Origin: Carettochelys insculpta
Lineage: Eukaryota; Chordata; Testudines; Carettochelyidae
Length of the DNA stretch: 64,000 nucleotides
Assembly (NCBI RefSeq): GCF_033958435.1
Contig: NC_134161.1
Location: 1,922,001-1,986,000 of the forward strand
Reading direction: 5' to 3'
The notes below the pieces were generated by a model. The model was given only the letters and a program-made list of their open reading frames with translations. It was not told where the DNA came from and made no database searches. Both the position numbers and the translations under genes were made by a program. Shown here piece by piece: positions 33,952 to 45,195 of the stretch. Every line of letters starts with the position of its first letter. Position 1 is the first letter of the stretch.

Positions 33952-34439
33952 TGTGGGCTCCGGCTGGACAGTGCATGAGTGGCAGCGAGACACCTGTGGT
34001 CTGTCTGTCTGCCTGGGTGGCCTTGCTGCTGGTGTGAAATGAGTAGTAAGCAGAGCTGGTGCGGGGGACACTGGCGTTTCTTTCTGTCAGAGATCCCTTT
34101 GGTACCTCATCCTGATTCTGTTGTGGGTTGGAGTTTTACAAAGCTCATTGGGCGCCTGTGGTGAGAGCTGGCCCTTATGCACAGGTTGACAGTGAACAAT
34201 GCCAAAGCACCACACTTGCTGAGAAAACCGTGGCGCTAGCGGTGTCGGCAATGCCCTGTGCACCTGCAGAGTCTAGGTTAGGGTTGGAGGAAAAACCTCA
34301 ACGTGTCCAAAAGCCGGCATGGTGTGTCAATGTGAAAGGGGTGGGCTCACAAGAGGTTCTGCCGGCTGACTGCAGTGGAGAATTGTCCCTTGGGATTGTA
34401 GCTGAATTGAGGAATGGCCCCTCGCAGGAGCAGAACTCA

Positions 34440-34727
34440 GGGTACATCTATACCTATGGGAAGGTCAACATGCTGGTGGTCCATCTTCTAGAGGTAGATT
34501 CAGGGTGCCTGGTGGGGGCACCCTCCCTATATCGAACTGTCAGGGTGCTACCATCAACCCTGGTACTCCCAGCAGTCAGGAGGCCTAAGGGAAGTTGACG
34601 GAGGGGTTCTCCTGGTGTGTGGAAAGTGGCAAAAACCGATTTTGGATAAGTCTACTCCAGTGAGGCAGTTCTTGTAGATGGATTTGCATATCTCAAGTTG
34701 ATTTTACCTCTTGGTGTAGACCTGGCC
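34440..34727. mobile_element. MITE-like element, probably PIF/Harbinger type (288 bp)
   Basis: It starts GGGTACATCTATACC and ends GGTGTAGACCTGGCC. The ends are imperfect 15-bp inverted repeats (10 of 15 match) of the 'gggtacatctacac...gtgtagac' kind common in reptile genomes. Both flanks carry TCA (34437-34439 and 34728-34730), a possible 3-bp target-site duplication as made by Harbinger elements, though TWA is more usual. No coding capacity. Confidence 0.5.
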
Positions 34728-36934
34728 TCAGTGTGGAAAGGCAGGAATCTCGTGACTTGAGACACTCAGAAGCGGGCTGGCTGAAGCATTCGGAAAACGT
34801 TTTAGTGGGGGCAGCCCTGGATTGGCCCACAGGCCTTTCCCACAGCAAAGGGAGGGGTCCTTTATTTCTGTGTGCGCGTAGGTGAGCAGGAGAGGAGACC
34901 TGTGCAGGTTTGTGCACATCAAGCAAACATAATTCATCTTTTCTCCGCATCTTGACAGGGCCATTAATGAAAGTGAGTTGTGCTGAAGTTGATATTCTAG
35001 GTTCCCATTGATATGCAAACCCTTCCAAGCCTGGATTTACGGTCTTGCTCAGTAGTTGGCGGCGGTTGTGGAAAGCTGAGCTGATTTAAATGTTCTCCGG
35101 TCTGGCTGACAGGGCCTTTCTGATTGGTAGGGGACAGGTTTATGTCACCCGCAGCACAGTTGGCTACAGTTTGCACTGGAGTTTAGATGTGTGTGTTTAT
35201 ATATTTATTGGCCATCGGATAAAAGACCCACGGAAAAAGACGAACGTGCTCTGGAATACGACCTGAGCTGCTCCAGAGAGCAGCGTGCGTCAACGGAGCG
35301 ATATAAATATAGACTGTGATCGCGCAGGGAAGCTTTTATTGCCACAAGTCGTGGGTGGCCACATTAAGTGCCACAAGGGGCTGACTCCAGGCTTCCCCAA
35401 GCTAGTGATGGTCTCTGCTGTATTGCACCCTTGGCCCTGGGCCCAGTGTGCTCATGGGATTTCACCTCCACCCTGCTTTTAAGTGTCCGGCTGCTTTTCC
35501 TCCTTTGGGTGCTTGTCACCTGGGAGCTGATGCTGGGGGTGTGCGCTCAGCACAGACCTCCGCAGGGCAGTTAGGAGCCATCTTTGGGATGGCATGGGCC
35601 AGGGCAGGCTTAGAGGCTCTGGAACAGTGTGTAAAGTGGGGGTGGTGAGAGTCACCGAACCCAACCATAGGCCCTGCATGCGATAGAAACCACCTCAAGC
35701 CCTGGGTGTTGCAGCGCCTCCTGCACCCTGCGGTGTGACGAGGGGTCTGCAGTGGCACGGGGAGCAGTAACGGCTTGGGGCGGCTGCTATGCCCACGTTC
35801 CCACAGCCTGACCTCCAGGCCGGGCTGAGGGAGTGGCACCAGGGCTCTGCGCTCAGGGACTCTGTCCTGCCAGTGGTGCTGAGCTAGGGGTGTGGCTGTG
35901 CTACAGCCAGGAGTGAGCTTGGGCTGGACCTGGGGGCTCTGAAGGCTTTGGGGTCCATGCTGATCCCAAGCTGAAACATGCACGCTGCTCTTGGTTGCTG
36001 GGTAACTGGAGCCCCTCTGGCAAAAGGCTGTCTGCCCGAGCAGGAAGCTGGACCCTGCTGCAGTGGGGACAGGCCTAAGAGGTGCTGATCCAAATGTAAC
36101 CCTCTTGCCCCAGGGTGAGGGGCAGGACCCTGTGCACGCGGCCCAGGGCTGGGCAAGTGGACCCTGTCTTGGGCTGATGAGGCGCCTGCTGGAAAAGGGG
36201 AGAGACAAGGTCCGCTTGCGAGATGATTGGAAAGGGAAAAGCAGTGGGTGCTGCTCAGCTCGTGTCCTCCCAAGTGCCAGTGCCTTAGTTCACGCCCCTG
36301 AGGGAGAGGCATGATGGAGATCCCCCACCCCAATGTCAGCAGGTACACTGATGTCTCTGGTGTCTCTTGGAGAGACAGAATCTCCACGGCGTGTCCTTCC
36401 AGCCAGGCTCCAGCAGTCTTACACCTCAGCCACAAGCTCTGCTCCCATTTCAGCAGCGCCATTTGGTTTCAAATCCCCATCTCTCTTGTGTCCCGGCCTT
36501 CTTGCTCATCCAAGTTCTTGCACCCTCTGGGAGTGGGTGAGTCCTGAACCCATCCTTGTCCCTGACAGCTACAAGCCATCAGCTGTCATCCTTGGGACCT
36601 CTTGTGCTTAGTGGTCTTTGCCTGACAGCCCTGTCGGAGTGCCCTCCCTCCTGGGATCCACGCGGAACACTCTGCTTGCTGTTCCAGGCAGCAGACTAAA
36701 ACTGTCCTTTTACCCTAACGGCACGTGGATTTGGTGCTTCTGAATGTGATGGATTTACATAGCTCTACTCAGGGCCAAGTCTGGACTGGCTTATGTTTAT
36801 TCTCTGTGCAGGAAACCCTGGGTACCAACACACACACCCTCGTGTGACTCTCTCAGCACTGCTACTTCACTTCAGGCCCGAGCCACACTCCCCCAGCCAG
36901 CCAATTCCAACATGGGGCTCCGGAACAGGACCTA

Positions 36935-37328
36935 GGAGGGAAGATTGAAAGAACTGGATTTGTTGAGTCTGGAACAGAAGGGGACTTGATAGCAGCTTTC
37001 AAGTACCTGAAATGGTGTTACAAGGAAGAGGGTGGGGGGAAATGTTTTCTTTAACTTCTGAGGACAGGACAAGGAGCGATGGGCTGAAACTGCAGCTAGG
37101 GAGGTTTAGGTCGGACGCTAGGAAGAAACTTCGTAACTGTCAGGTTGGTAAAGCGCTGGAATAAATTGCCTGGGGAGGCTGCAGATTCTCCATCACTGGA
37201 GCTGTTTTAAGATCAGGCTGGACAGGCATCTGTTGGGGATAATCTAGACAGTGCTTGGTCCTGCTGTGAGGGCAGGGGGCTGGACTTGTCCATCCCTTGA
37301 GGTCCCTTCCAGTTCCAGTGTTCTAGGA
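36935..37328 (+). mobile_element. CR1 LINE 3' fragment
   Basis: It follows the CR1 3' consensus order: 'cttgatagcagctttcaagtacctgaaa', 'ggacaaggagcgatgggctgaaa', 'gctggaataaattgcctggggaggctg', 'ttctccatcactgga', then 'gaggtcccttccagttccagtgttcta'. It is more diverged and 5'-truncated, with no long open frame left. Confidence 0.85.
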
Positions 37329-37673
37329 ACCTGTGGCTGAGTGGCTGGGATAAGACCCCTGCATGCACCTTGTTCCCTTGTGAATTACCTGGCTTTGAAA
37401 CCCAGTCTGCAGTGTCAAAGGCCCAGTGCGTTTGCGCTGCCTTTCCTGAGCCGCCACAGCCGTCTTCTGTTCTAGGTGAGCACGTGCGAGCTCTGGAGAG
37501 AGAAATTTGTGTAGAATGTGAAAGCTGGAACGTGGCAGGTTCTCCTGGAGAAGCCTGGCTGAGGGCTGTGTTGTTTTTGTGGTGTTTATAGAGGCCTGGG
37601 AGGTGTGCTGGGAGAGAGCACTGCACAATACACAAACCCTCCTCCCCTCTGCAACAGACTGCAGAGCATACAC

Positions 37674-37693
37674 AATTAATTATTCATTAATTA
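37674..37693. promoter_or_regulatory. Paired ATTAATTA homeodomain-type sites
   Basis: Two copies of the palindrome ATTAATTA (37675-37682 and 37686-37693) are exactly 11 bp apart, about one helical turn, joined by TTC. TAATTA is the core bound by many homeodomain factors. The sites sit in a short repeat-free intronic block. The enhancer role is inference from motifs only. Confidence 0.3.
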
Positions 37694-39395
37694 TGGGAAA
37701 GAGGCACCGCTGCCTCCAGAACTCCAGCTTCTCAAGTCACTCCTCTGCAGCTGAGCTAATGGAGCAGCCAGGGCCATCAGAAAGAGGGTCTCCTGCCCTC
37801 ACCTGCTCCCAGTGCACCAAAGAGGACACCCCCATGCTGGGAGTGAGCCTTGCGCGTTCCACCGTCGTCTCCTTGCTGCAGTTTGTGTTTCAGAGCTGTG
37901 GTGAGCAGGAGCGGCGATTGTCTGGTTCCCGCCCGCTCTCTGCAATGAACTGACCGATGGCCGGAGAGCTGTCCTGGCGTTGTGCTCACGACAGGGCCTT
38001 GAACTGCAGAGCAAAGCGAAGCAGCTGTGCTGTATCGTAGAACCCCCAAGGGAGATGCTGCCACGGGGAGACGGTCGCTAAAGCAGAACCCGTTTGCATT
38101 CATGTCGCTGCCAGACCAGGGGAGGCAACTGGCTCTGGCTTCCTTCCTACCTACCCCAAGAGGGGTGTGAGGCTACCTGATGCAGTGGGCGCCAGGATTC
38201 CTCAGCTGATTTCCAGATCAGCCGCAGGCATTGGCCGCACGTTACGCCCAGATCTCCAGTCTTCCTGACCGCCACGGTAGGGGTAGTGACAGCTTAACAA
38301 AACTGGAGCTGGGAGTCTTCCTGAATCCTCAAGTAGAAATGGCAGAAAAAGGCTCTTAATATTATTGACATTCTGCTGGCAAAGATCCCAGGACTAAAGA
38401 TTTGACTTGAGGGGGGCAGGCTGGCCAGCTAAAAGTGAGAAGAGAGGAAGGGCTGTAACACCAGCTCCCCAGACCTGAGACAGTGGATAAGGCCCACGCC
38501 TGCCCGCCAGCCAGTGGAGGAGCGAGAGGAACCCTGTTCAGGCTTGCATGGTTGCAAAGGGTGTGCTAGGATCCCCTTTGGATGCCAGCGCTTTCAGCCA
38601 CTCTCCTCTCACTTGCTTGTTCCAGCCTCTCCCTCTGCTCCGGCCTGCGAGAAGGGGCTGAGATTGGGCGGGCGACACATTTAGCGGCATGGCTGGCAGG
38701 TACCTGGTCTCTGCTGGAGACCTTCCTTCCTCCATCCGTGGCCTAGCAGCACCATGTCCCAGGTGGCTTCTGCTCCATACGGATGCACATAATGCTTGAC
38801 TAGAAAACACTTCACCAGCGGTCTATGCTGCAAATATGTCTCCTCTTCTCCTCTATCCCTGTCTTTGCCAGGGCCCAGACCTTGCAGTGGTGAGTCTTGG
38901 ATAGCTAACAGAAGAAGGGAGCTGACGGTGGATCCCTTGTCACTAGATTAGTTCCCTTTTAAGGGCTTCAGCTTTCCCAGGAAAAGGCATCTGATTTCTG
39001 CCAAGGAGACCCTTGGCAGCTGGCTGCGTTAATTGTGGTGCCTGCCGAAAGGAGAGACCATCTTACAGAAGCTGGGCCTTGTGGTGCTCATTTTCTGCCT
39101 CTTGCTTCTTGCCTTCCTGTCCCCCATTGGTGGGCTGCAGTTGTCCAAACCGTGGGTCACACTAGCAATCACATCGGTGTAACCACATCGTCGCTCTCGG
39201 AAGCGTGAAAAATCCACACCTCTGAGTGAGGCAGTTAAACAGCTCTCAGCCTCCAGTGCAGACCTTGAGTCCATGGGGAAACCTTCCTGTCCATCAGCCT
39301 CATGCTAGTGAGTGGATTACCTACGCGGACAGGTACATCCTTCCTGGGTGTGGGAGTGGTCTGTACTGAGAGGCTGCAGCAGTGCCGCATTTGAA

Positions 39396-39620
39396 GGTGG
39401 ACAGTAGGAAAAACTTCCTAACTCCTAGGGTGGTTAAACACTGGAATAAATTGCCTAGGGGGGTTGTGGAATCTCCATCCCTGGAGATATTAGAAGTAGG
39501 TTAGACAGACACCTATCGGGGATGGTCTAGGCGGTGCTTGGTCCTGCCCTGAGGGCAGGGGGCTGGACTCAACGGCCTCTCGAGATCCCTCCCACTTCTA
39601 GTGTTCTATGATTCGATGAA
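39396..39620 (+). mobile_element. CR1 LINE 3' fragment, 225 bp
   Basis: It contains 'gtaggaaaaacttcctaac', 'cactggaataaattgcctagg', 'gtggaatctccatccctgga', 'cagggggctggactcaacggcctc' and ends GTGTTCTATGATTCGATG, the CR1 terminal repeat. It lies about 320 bp before the Ig7 exon. Confidence 0.9.
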
Positions 39621-39941
39621 GAATAGACAAGCTCTCAATTGTCACAAAGATATTGGTTGGTCTGGGAGTCAGAGCCTTAAAGGAAAGCATTAAAAGGCCT
39701 TCCTAGCAGCAGACACAGGCCCAGGAGGGTAGCGGTGGGTCCCATCCCCCAGGATTTCTCTCTCTCCAGCGTAGGTTGGGGTTTCTTCACGATGGATGAT
39801 GTGTCCCCCAGCTCCTTCCTCACTGAGCTTTCACCCTCTGTACAGGCTGGGCCTGCTCCCCACAGGCTGAATTTTAAAACACTTCTTCCAGGTCCCTCTT
39901 CCAAGCCAGGCTCCTTACTGTGTTGCTCCTTGCCTTGCCAG

Positions 39942-40220
39942 TCCCTCCCTTGATCCAGCCCTTCGAGTTCCCGCCAGCCTCCATCGGGCAGCTCCTGTAC
40001 ATCCCCTGCGTGGTCTCCTCGGGGGACATGCCCATCCGCATCACCTGGCGGAAGGACGGGCAGGTGATCCTCTCTGGCTCGGGCGTCACGATCGAGAGCA
40101 AAGAGTTCATGAGCTCCCTGCAGATCTCCAGCGTCTCCCTCAAACACAACGGCAACTACACTTGCATCGCCAGCAACGCCGCCGCCACCGTCAGCCGGGA
40201 GCGGCAGCTGATCGTGCGAG
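39942..40220 (+). CDS. DSCAML1: DSCAML1 exon: Ig7 domain
   Basis: A phase 1-1 exon of 279 nt (93 codons) encodes one Ig domain, from [10 protein letters not shown] to ERQLIVR. The Cys pair is in LYIPC (codon 23) and NYTC (codon 75), and the core Trp is in IRITWRKDG (codon 36). A sequon NYT (codon 72) lies two residues before the second Cys. The stretch [14 protein letters not shown] and the [13 protein letters not shown] motif are strongly conserved in DSCAML1. This is the position of the second cassette-exon domain in insect Dscam1, but no duplicated Ig7 exons are seen here, as expected in vertebrates. The acceptor is cttgccAG and the donor CGAG|GTGAGA. Confidence 0.97.
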
Positions 40221-40424
40221 GTGAGAGCCTGGCGAGCCGGGGGGTGGGATGTGGCTGAGTGCTCGAGGGCCGGGGTGGTGGGGGGAGAGGAGAGCTGCAG
40301 TTGAGGTTTGAAAGGAGGCCTGGGGGCAGGCTGCAGAGGTGCGGCCCAGAGGCCCGTCTGCTGACTCAGCGGGCCGGCATGGCGGGTTTGAGCCGCGGTG
40401 ACCTGGCTGTGTACCGTTCCCCAG
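40221..40424 (+). other. DSCAML1: DSCAML1 intron Ig7-Ig8a (204 bp)
   Basis: This is the shortest intron in the window, GT-AG and phase 1. It is G-rich and has no repeats. The acceptor tract is cgttccccAG. Confidence 0.95.
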
Positions 40425-40544
40425 TGCCACCTCGGTTTGTGGTCCAGCCCAACAACCAGGACGGCATCTATGGCAAGGCTGGGGTGCTGAACTGCTCTGT
40501 GGACGGGTACCCGCCGCCCAAGGTCATGTGGAAGCACGCGAAAG
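40425..40544 (+). CDS. DSCAML1: DSCAML1 exon: N-terminal part of Ig8
   Basis: A 120-nt (40-codon) phase 1-1 exon runs from [11 protein letters not shown] to VMWKHAK. It carries the first Cys of Ig8 in LNC (codon 24) with an overlapping sequon NCS, and the core Trp in VMW (codon 36). The second half of the domain is in the next exon. The junction splits a Gly codon (HAK|GSG). Skipping it would keep the frame but leave a half Ig domain. The donor AAAG|GTAGGT is good. Confidence 0.96.
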
Positions 40545-41600
40545 GTAGGTGTGAGCTGTACTCTGCTGTGCGCGGGGGGCCTGGCTAGGGGACCAGCCCA
40601 GAGGCCGTGGCTGCTCTGCCTAGGCTCAGGGTGTACTCGAGGGGTGAAACGGCCTCTGGCAGCAGGCCCAGCCAAGGAGCTTGCCTGGCCCAAGGCAACA
40701 CGCTGACTTGCCCTGGCAAGGGCCTGGCCAGGGACTGCTGTTGCCAATGGAAGCTCAGGGCCTAAGGCAACTGCCTTGCTCACCTTGCCCTCAGGCTAGG
40801 CCTGCGTGGCGGCCATGACGCCCTCCCCAGGGCTCTGCCAAAGCGAGCCGTAGCTGGAGGTGCTGGTCACTCAGCGTTAGTGCGCAGCTGGGATTACAGC
40901 TCGCTGGGAATCCCCCTCACACCTCTCGTGCAAGAGCTGCACCGTGTGAGGGGCCGAGGGGGAAGTGGCCTGCAACCAAGTATCCCCCCTTGCGCCCGCC
41001 TCTGAGCCCGTTCCAGAGGAGACCGACCAAGCGTTTTGGGAAGGAAATAGCAAATCTTTCCTCCACTGGCCCCATGGGCTGAACCTGCCCCTGACAGCAC
41101 ACTCCAAGTACGGCTCAGCCCTCCGGGCCCCTCTGGTAACCAGGCCAGTCCCCAGTCTCTGTCCCAGGCCACCCCAGCCTGGAAGTCCTCTTTGGCCGTG
41201 GCTGCTCCTGACCACAGCTGACGTGCTGGGGCTTTGTTGCCTTTCTGGAGGCACCATTGTGAAACTGGCCATGCTTAAACCATGGCTCTTTTCCCCCTGC
41301 CCCCATGCTGGGAATGGAGGTGAAGCCAGTCTGGTGCTGCTTTAGCTGGGGGCCAACATCTTTTATCCACTGGCCGTGGTGGGCAGTGGTGCGAGCCAGG
41401 TTCTGTGCCTGGTGCGTGGCAGGCAGCAAGGGGTACGCACCCAGCTGGGAGCTCCCGGGCTCTCCCCGGGATGGCGGCCGTCTTCTCTCTTGATGTCAGG
41501 GCAGGCTGAGAGGTTAGCAATCTGGCGGACATTTAAAACCAACAGCCAATAGCAGCCTCAGTCTTCTCCGCCTTAGCTTTGCCTTCATGTCTCCTCCTAG
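40545..41600 (+). other. DSCAML1: DSCAML1 intron within Ig8
   Basis: This is a 1,056-bp GT-AG phase 1 intron with a strong acceptor tract (tctcctcctAG). I see no recognised repeat or gene in it. Confidence 0.9.
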
Positions 41601-41777
41601 GAAGTGGGAACCCGCAGCAGTACCATCCTGTGCCCCTCACGGGCCGCATTCAAATCCTTCCCAACAGTTCGCTGCTCATTCGCCACGTGCTGGAGGAGGA
41701 CATTGGCTATTACCTTTGCCAGGCCAGCAACGGCGTCGGGACGGACATCAGCAAGTCCATGTTCCTCACCGTCAAGA
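41601..41777 (+). CDS. DSCAML1: DSCAML1 exon: C-terminal part of Ig8
   Basis: A 177-nt (59-codon) phase 1-1 exon runs from [11 protein letters not shown] to MFLTVK. It holds the second Cys of Ig8 in DIGYYLC (codon 40) and a sequon NSS (codon 22). Key phrases [15 protein letters not shown] and [11 protein letters not shown] match DSCAML1. The donor is AAGA|GTAAGT, near consensus. The exon ends with the A of an Ile codon completed 16.9 kb downstream at 58725. Confidence 0.96.
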
Positions 41778-44700
41778 GTAAGTGGTCGGCGGCTTCGCAG
41801 GGTGCCCGGGCAGGAGGGAGGGCAGGGGCGGACCAGCGGGGCACTGAGGGGAGGGGTCGCCCAGCAAACCAAAGCCGGGGAAAAGTGGTGGGGGAGCAGG
41901 GAATGGAGGCATTGTTGGGCGTGCTCCATTTGGGGCAGCAAATGTGCATTTGGTAGGAAGAAGGAGAGCAGCGCGGTGAGGAGCAGAGGGGAGCCCCACG
42001 CTCTGCAGGGCGCACAGAAGCAACTAGGGAGCTAGACTGGGCTGAGCTGAGGAAGGGGAAGTCCCTAGGAAGGCCCGAGAGAAGCAAGGCTCCAGGCACT
42101 GGCGCCGTGTGTGTTAAAAGCTGAGCGAGCTGGGGAAGCTGGCTTGAGGGGCTGCAGGCTCTGCAGTAGCAGGTGGGGCCTCTGCTGCCTTGCTGGAGGT
42201 CACTGCGTGTGCCCTGGCCGTGGAGGGTGTCTGCTGGGTTCTCGCATGGCGACACGGCAGTTCTGAGCCCTGTGCAGTGACTGACCTGCATCTCCTGCGG
42301 CCCAGAGCGCCTCCTCCCCCGGCATTTAGTAACTCGCTGCTTGTGCATGGAGGTGGTGTTCCCTGCAGTGTGCAATAGCCTTCTCGGGCGATCCCCTCAG
42401 CGCGGGGCGATTACAGTGCACCCTTCCTAGAGGACCGGATGGCTCAGGAACTTGGGGCCATGAGAGGGTCTTTTACTGCAAAGTGGCTGTTTTGAGTCCA
42501 GGAAGATAACTGAAAGCCCAAGAGAGTTTTCAGCTCTCAGTGGCCACAGAACAACTAAGCCCCTTGCTGGCCGTGGCTGCGGCAGATCCAGGGACTGGTT
42601 GGGCCCTGGAAACTGACCTTTTCTCTCACCCCTCGAGGTGGGTCCCCCAGTTGCAGACTGGGCTGTCTGGGTCTCTGCCCTACTGCTTCGTGCCCCAGTC
42701 AGGTTTTAAATCAAATCCCCAGACGCCAGGCGGAGGGCGACGTCCCCGACCACCTGAGGACATCGTGTATGTTGCTACCTGGCGCAGGGGGCCACCGTAC
42801 AGCTCACACTGAGCATGCTGGCTGCAGGCCAGGCTTTCGCTGCTGTGTCTCTGCCGGCTCCATGTGGTGTCATCTGATAGCTCCCTCCTTTTATAACGGG
42901 AGATTCTTTATCGCAGGCAAAGCCCTGCCCGCCTCGCACGCGAGTTCCTGGCAATCAATGCAGAGGGAGCTGGAAGGGGGATTGATTCGTATCCCCCAGG
43001 GAGCTGCTTCCCTTACACTATCAAAAAACACTTTGTCTGTAATAAAACCAGGCAATCAATCTACATCGTCCAAGGGGAAAGTAGGCAGGGAAATAGCTTT
43101 GCTAACTGAGTGGCGTACGGGCCTGGAAGCGTGTTAGACATCGTGTTTGCACTGTGCGCGGTATTGGATTCCTCTCTCCCGGCTATCAGCGCCGTAGATA
43201 ACCTCCGGCTCCCTCCTCTGTATTTCTCTGGCTTCAAGTGCTTAAAGCCGAGAGACGAATCTCCCGGGCGCGCTCGTTACGGCGGCGGCTCACTCGTGTC
43301 GCTTGAGTTACAGTTGTGCCGTGGCTCCGTTTCAGATCATCGGACGTTGGGGCTTTGTTACTCGGCCGTGAAACAGTATCGCTCAGGGCTGCAGTGTGCT
43401 CCTGGGCCAAGCGATTCACTGACTGTCACGCGCTGGCACTTCCTGCCTTTAAGTCGTGTTGCACTGCTGAGGGTGGGTGGAACAGGTCTCTTGTGGATGT
43501 TGGTGAACCCTTACAGCGCCTTCAGTAAGCAAAGTGATGCAAGTCAAGTGCTTTGAGATCCCCTGGGAGACAGGCACTCTGCACAGGCTACCCGTTAATG
43601 GGCTCACCTTTCCCTTTCTCCTTGCACACACACACACCTCTTGTGGAGTCAGTGACAGCTTCGCCTGAGCAAGGAGGTTATTGTGACCCTTTGTTATTAA
43701 AGATTCATCTTCCCCCCAGCAAGTCACTTATGTGTTTGCACCTCCTGCTTCCTTCAGTGGGACTGCTCACAAGAGGAAAATTCTTCCGGCGTATCGGGGA
43801 TCCATTGCAGCAGACCCTTACGGTGGCGCAGGTGGAGGCTGGCAGGGTTTTTAGACCGCTGACTGATCCAGCCCACCCCATGGGCTGAGTTGTCCTTCAG
43901 CGCGGTGCAGCTCAGGTTTGGTAGGAGTTGGAGGATTCTTTCCACTAGCTTTAAATGGGGCCAGACTGCCCCTGATGCTTACGACACCCAGTGTCTCCTG
44001 TGGTTGTTTGCACAAAGGGTTTCATTACAAAATAAACAGGAGTCTGTCCCAGTGGGGCCATGTGTCCCCCGACTCCAGCTGGGGCTAGCTTCCCTAGCTT
44101 GGCACCCCCAAATCCCTGCACACAGGGCTTATTGCTTCCCAGCCAGGGCCCAAACCTCAGAAATCGTCTGGAAAAAATTGAAGAGACCTGCTGCGGCAGC
44201 CCCTTTGCCGTGGTCTTTCCCTGCGTCCCCTCACATGATCGTTTCTCCAGTGGATCGAAGAACTGAAAAGAGCCACTTCAAACAAAGGCAGGTAAAGTAA
44301 AGGCAGGTACAAAGCGTGAGGTGATTAATCCTGAGTGCCTGTGCAGAACTATCCAGGGTTTGAACTCTCGCCTCGTCCCCACGGCCTGGTGTAGTCGCAT
44401 CCCAGGACAAATGGCTCGCTGACTTTGAATAGCACGTAACCTTATTAGGCGTGTGCTCCTGCATTTCAGAGAGACTGCGACAGCCTTTGAAAAGGCTTGA
44501 ATGACGAGGTAGCCAAAGCGCTGCTGCCAATTACACGTTATAAAGGTTCTTTGTTTGGCTTCGCTTTTTCTGATTTTGTTTGTTTAGCGAAATGTCAGGC
44601 CAATTAAAGGGAGGTTTCATTTAAAGGCAGGTCACTGTGAATGGAGTCAAATGAAAGCTAATCAGAGTCCAAACAAAATGTGTTTGTGTGCAGAAGAGAT

Positions 44701-45119
44701 GGGGACTGGCCTTTTAAAGCCATGTTGCTAAATGACCCAAGGCTTATTATGTTTGGGGAAAGTTCAGAGCCTATGTTCCACATGCCCAGATACCACAGTA
44801 ATGGGCACCATGCAGAACCTGAATGACGAGGCCAGGAGCCGTCACCGGGTTTATGGGGGTGGCTTGGAGCGCTACACAGTCACCTGTCCTCAAAGACTGA
44901 GCTGCTGCTTTTGTCAGGTAGCAAGTAGAGGAAACACCAGTAAAACAGGTCCCTCCTGACCTCGGAAGGGTAAACCCTTTGAGTGCCGTTTCTGAGCCCT
45001 TCTTTGCGGCTTATAACAAACGCTGGGGTGGAAGGCACGAGGGCACACCAGAGGGCAGCCCCAGGCGGTGCGTTATGGAACGAACCAAACGTGCAGTCGT
45101 GTGGAGCACTGCCTAGTGG

Positions 45120-45195
45120 TCAGGGCTCGTCTCGGCTCAGCCAGTGGGCAAAACTTGGTTGCCCCATCTGTTAAATGGAGGTAATGCAACAGACG
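45120..45195 (+). repeat. MIR-like SINE remnant
   Basis: The sequence 'ggttgccccatctgttaaatggaggtaatgcaac' fits the MIR segment 'tttccccatctgtaaaatggggataat', sense orientation. The 5' part is poorly preserved. Confidence 0.5.

Larger units (their letters stand above)
31914..39941 (+). other. DSCAML1: DSCAML1 intron Ig6-Ig7
   Basis: This 8,028-bp phase 1 intron has acceptor cttgccttgccAG. It holds three CR1 fragments on the sense strand (33445-33951, 36935-37328, 39396-39620), a 288-bp MITE-like element (34440-34727) and a paired homeodomain-type motif (37674-37693). An AT-rich block around 32860-32940 lacks repeats and may be conserved noncoding sequence. No gene is seen. Confidence 0.85.

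Noticed and set aside
39942..40220. Mutually exclusive Ig7 exon array as in insect Dscam1
   Set aside because: Only one Ig7-type exon is present in the surrounding introns. Vertebrate DSCAM-family genes lack such arrays.
39677..40783. 368-codon minus-strand open frame over the Ig7 exon
   Set aside because: It is the antisense shadow of GC-rich DSCAML1 exons (39942-40220 and 40425-40544) and shows no recognisable domain.
43140..43340. CpG-rich segment as an internal promoter
   Set aside because: Only a short CpG-rich patch without supporting exon structure.
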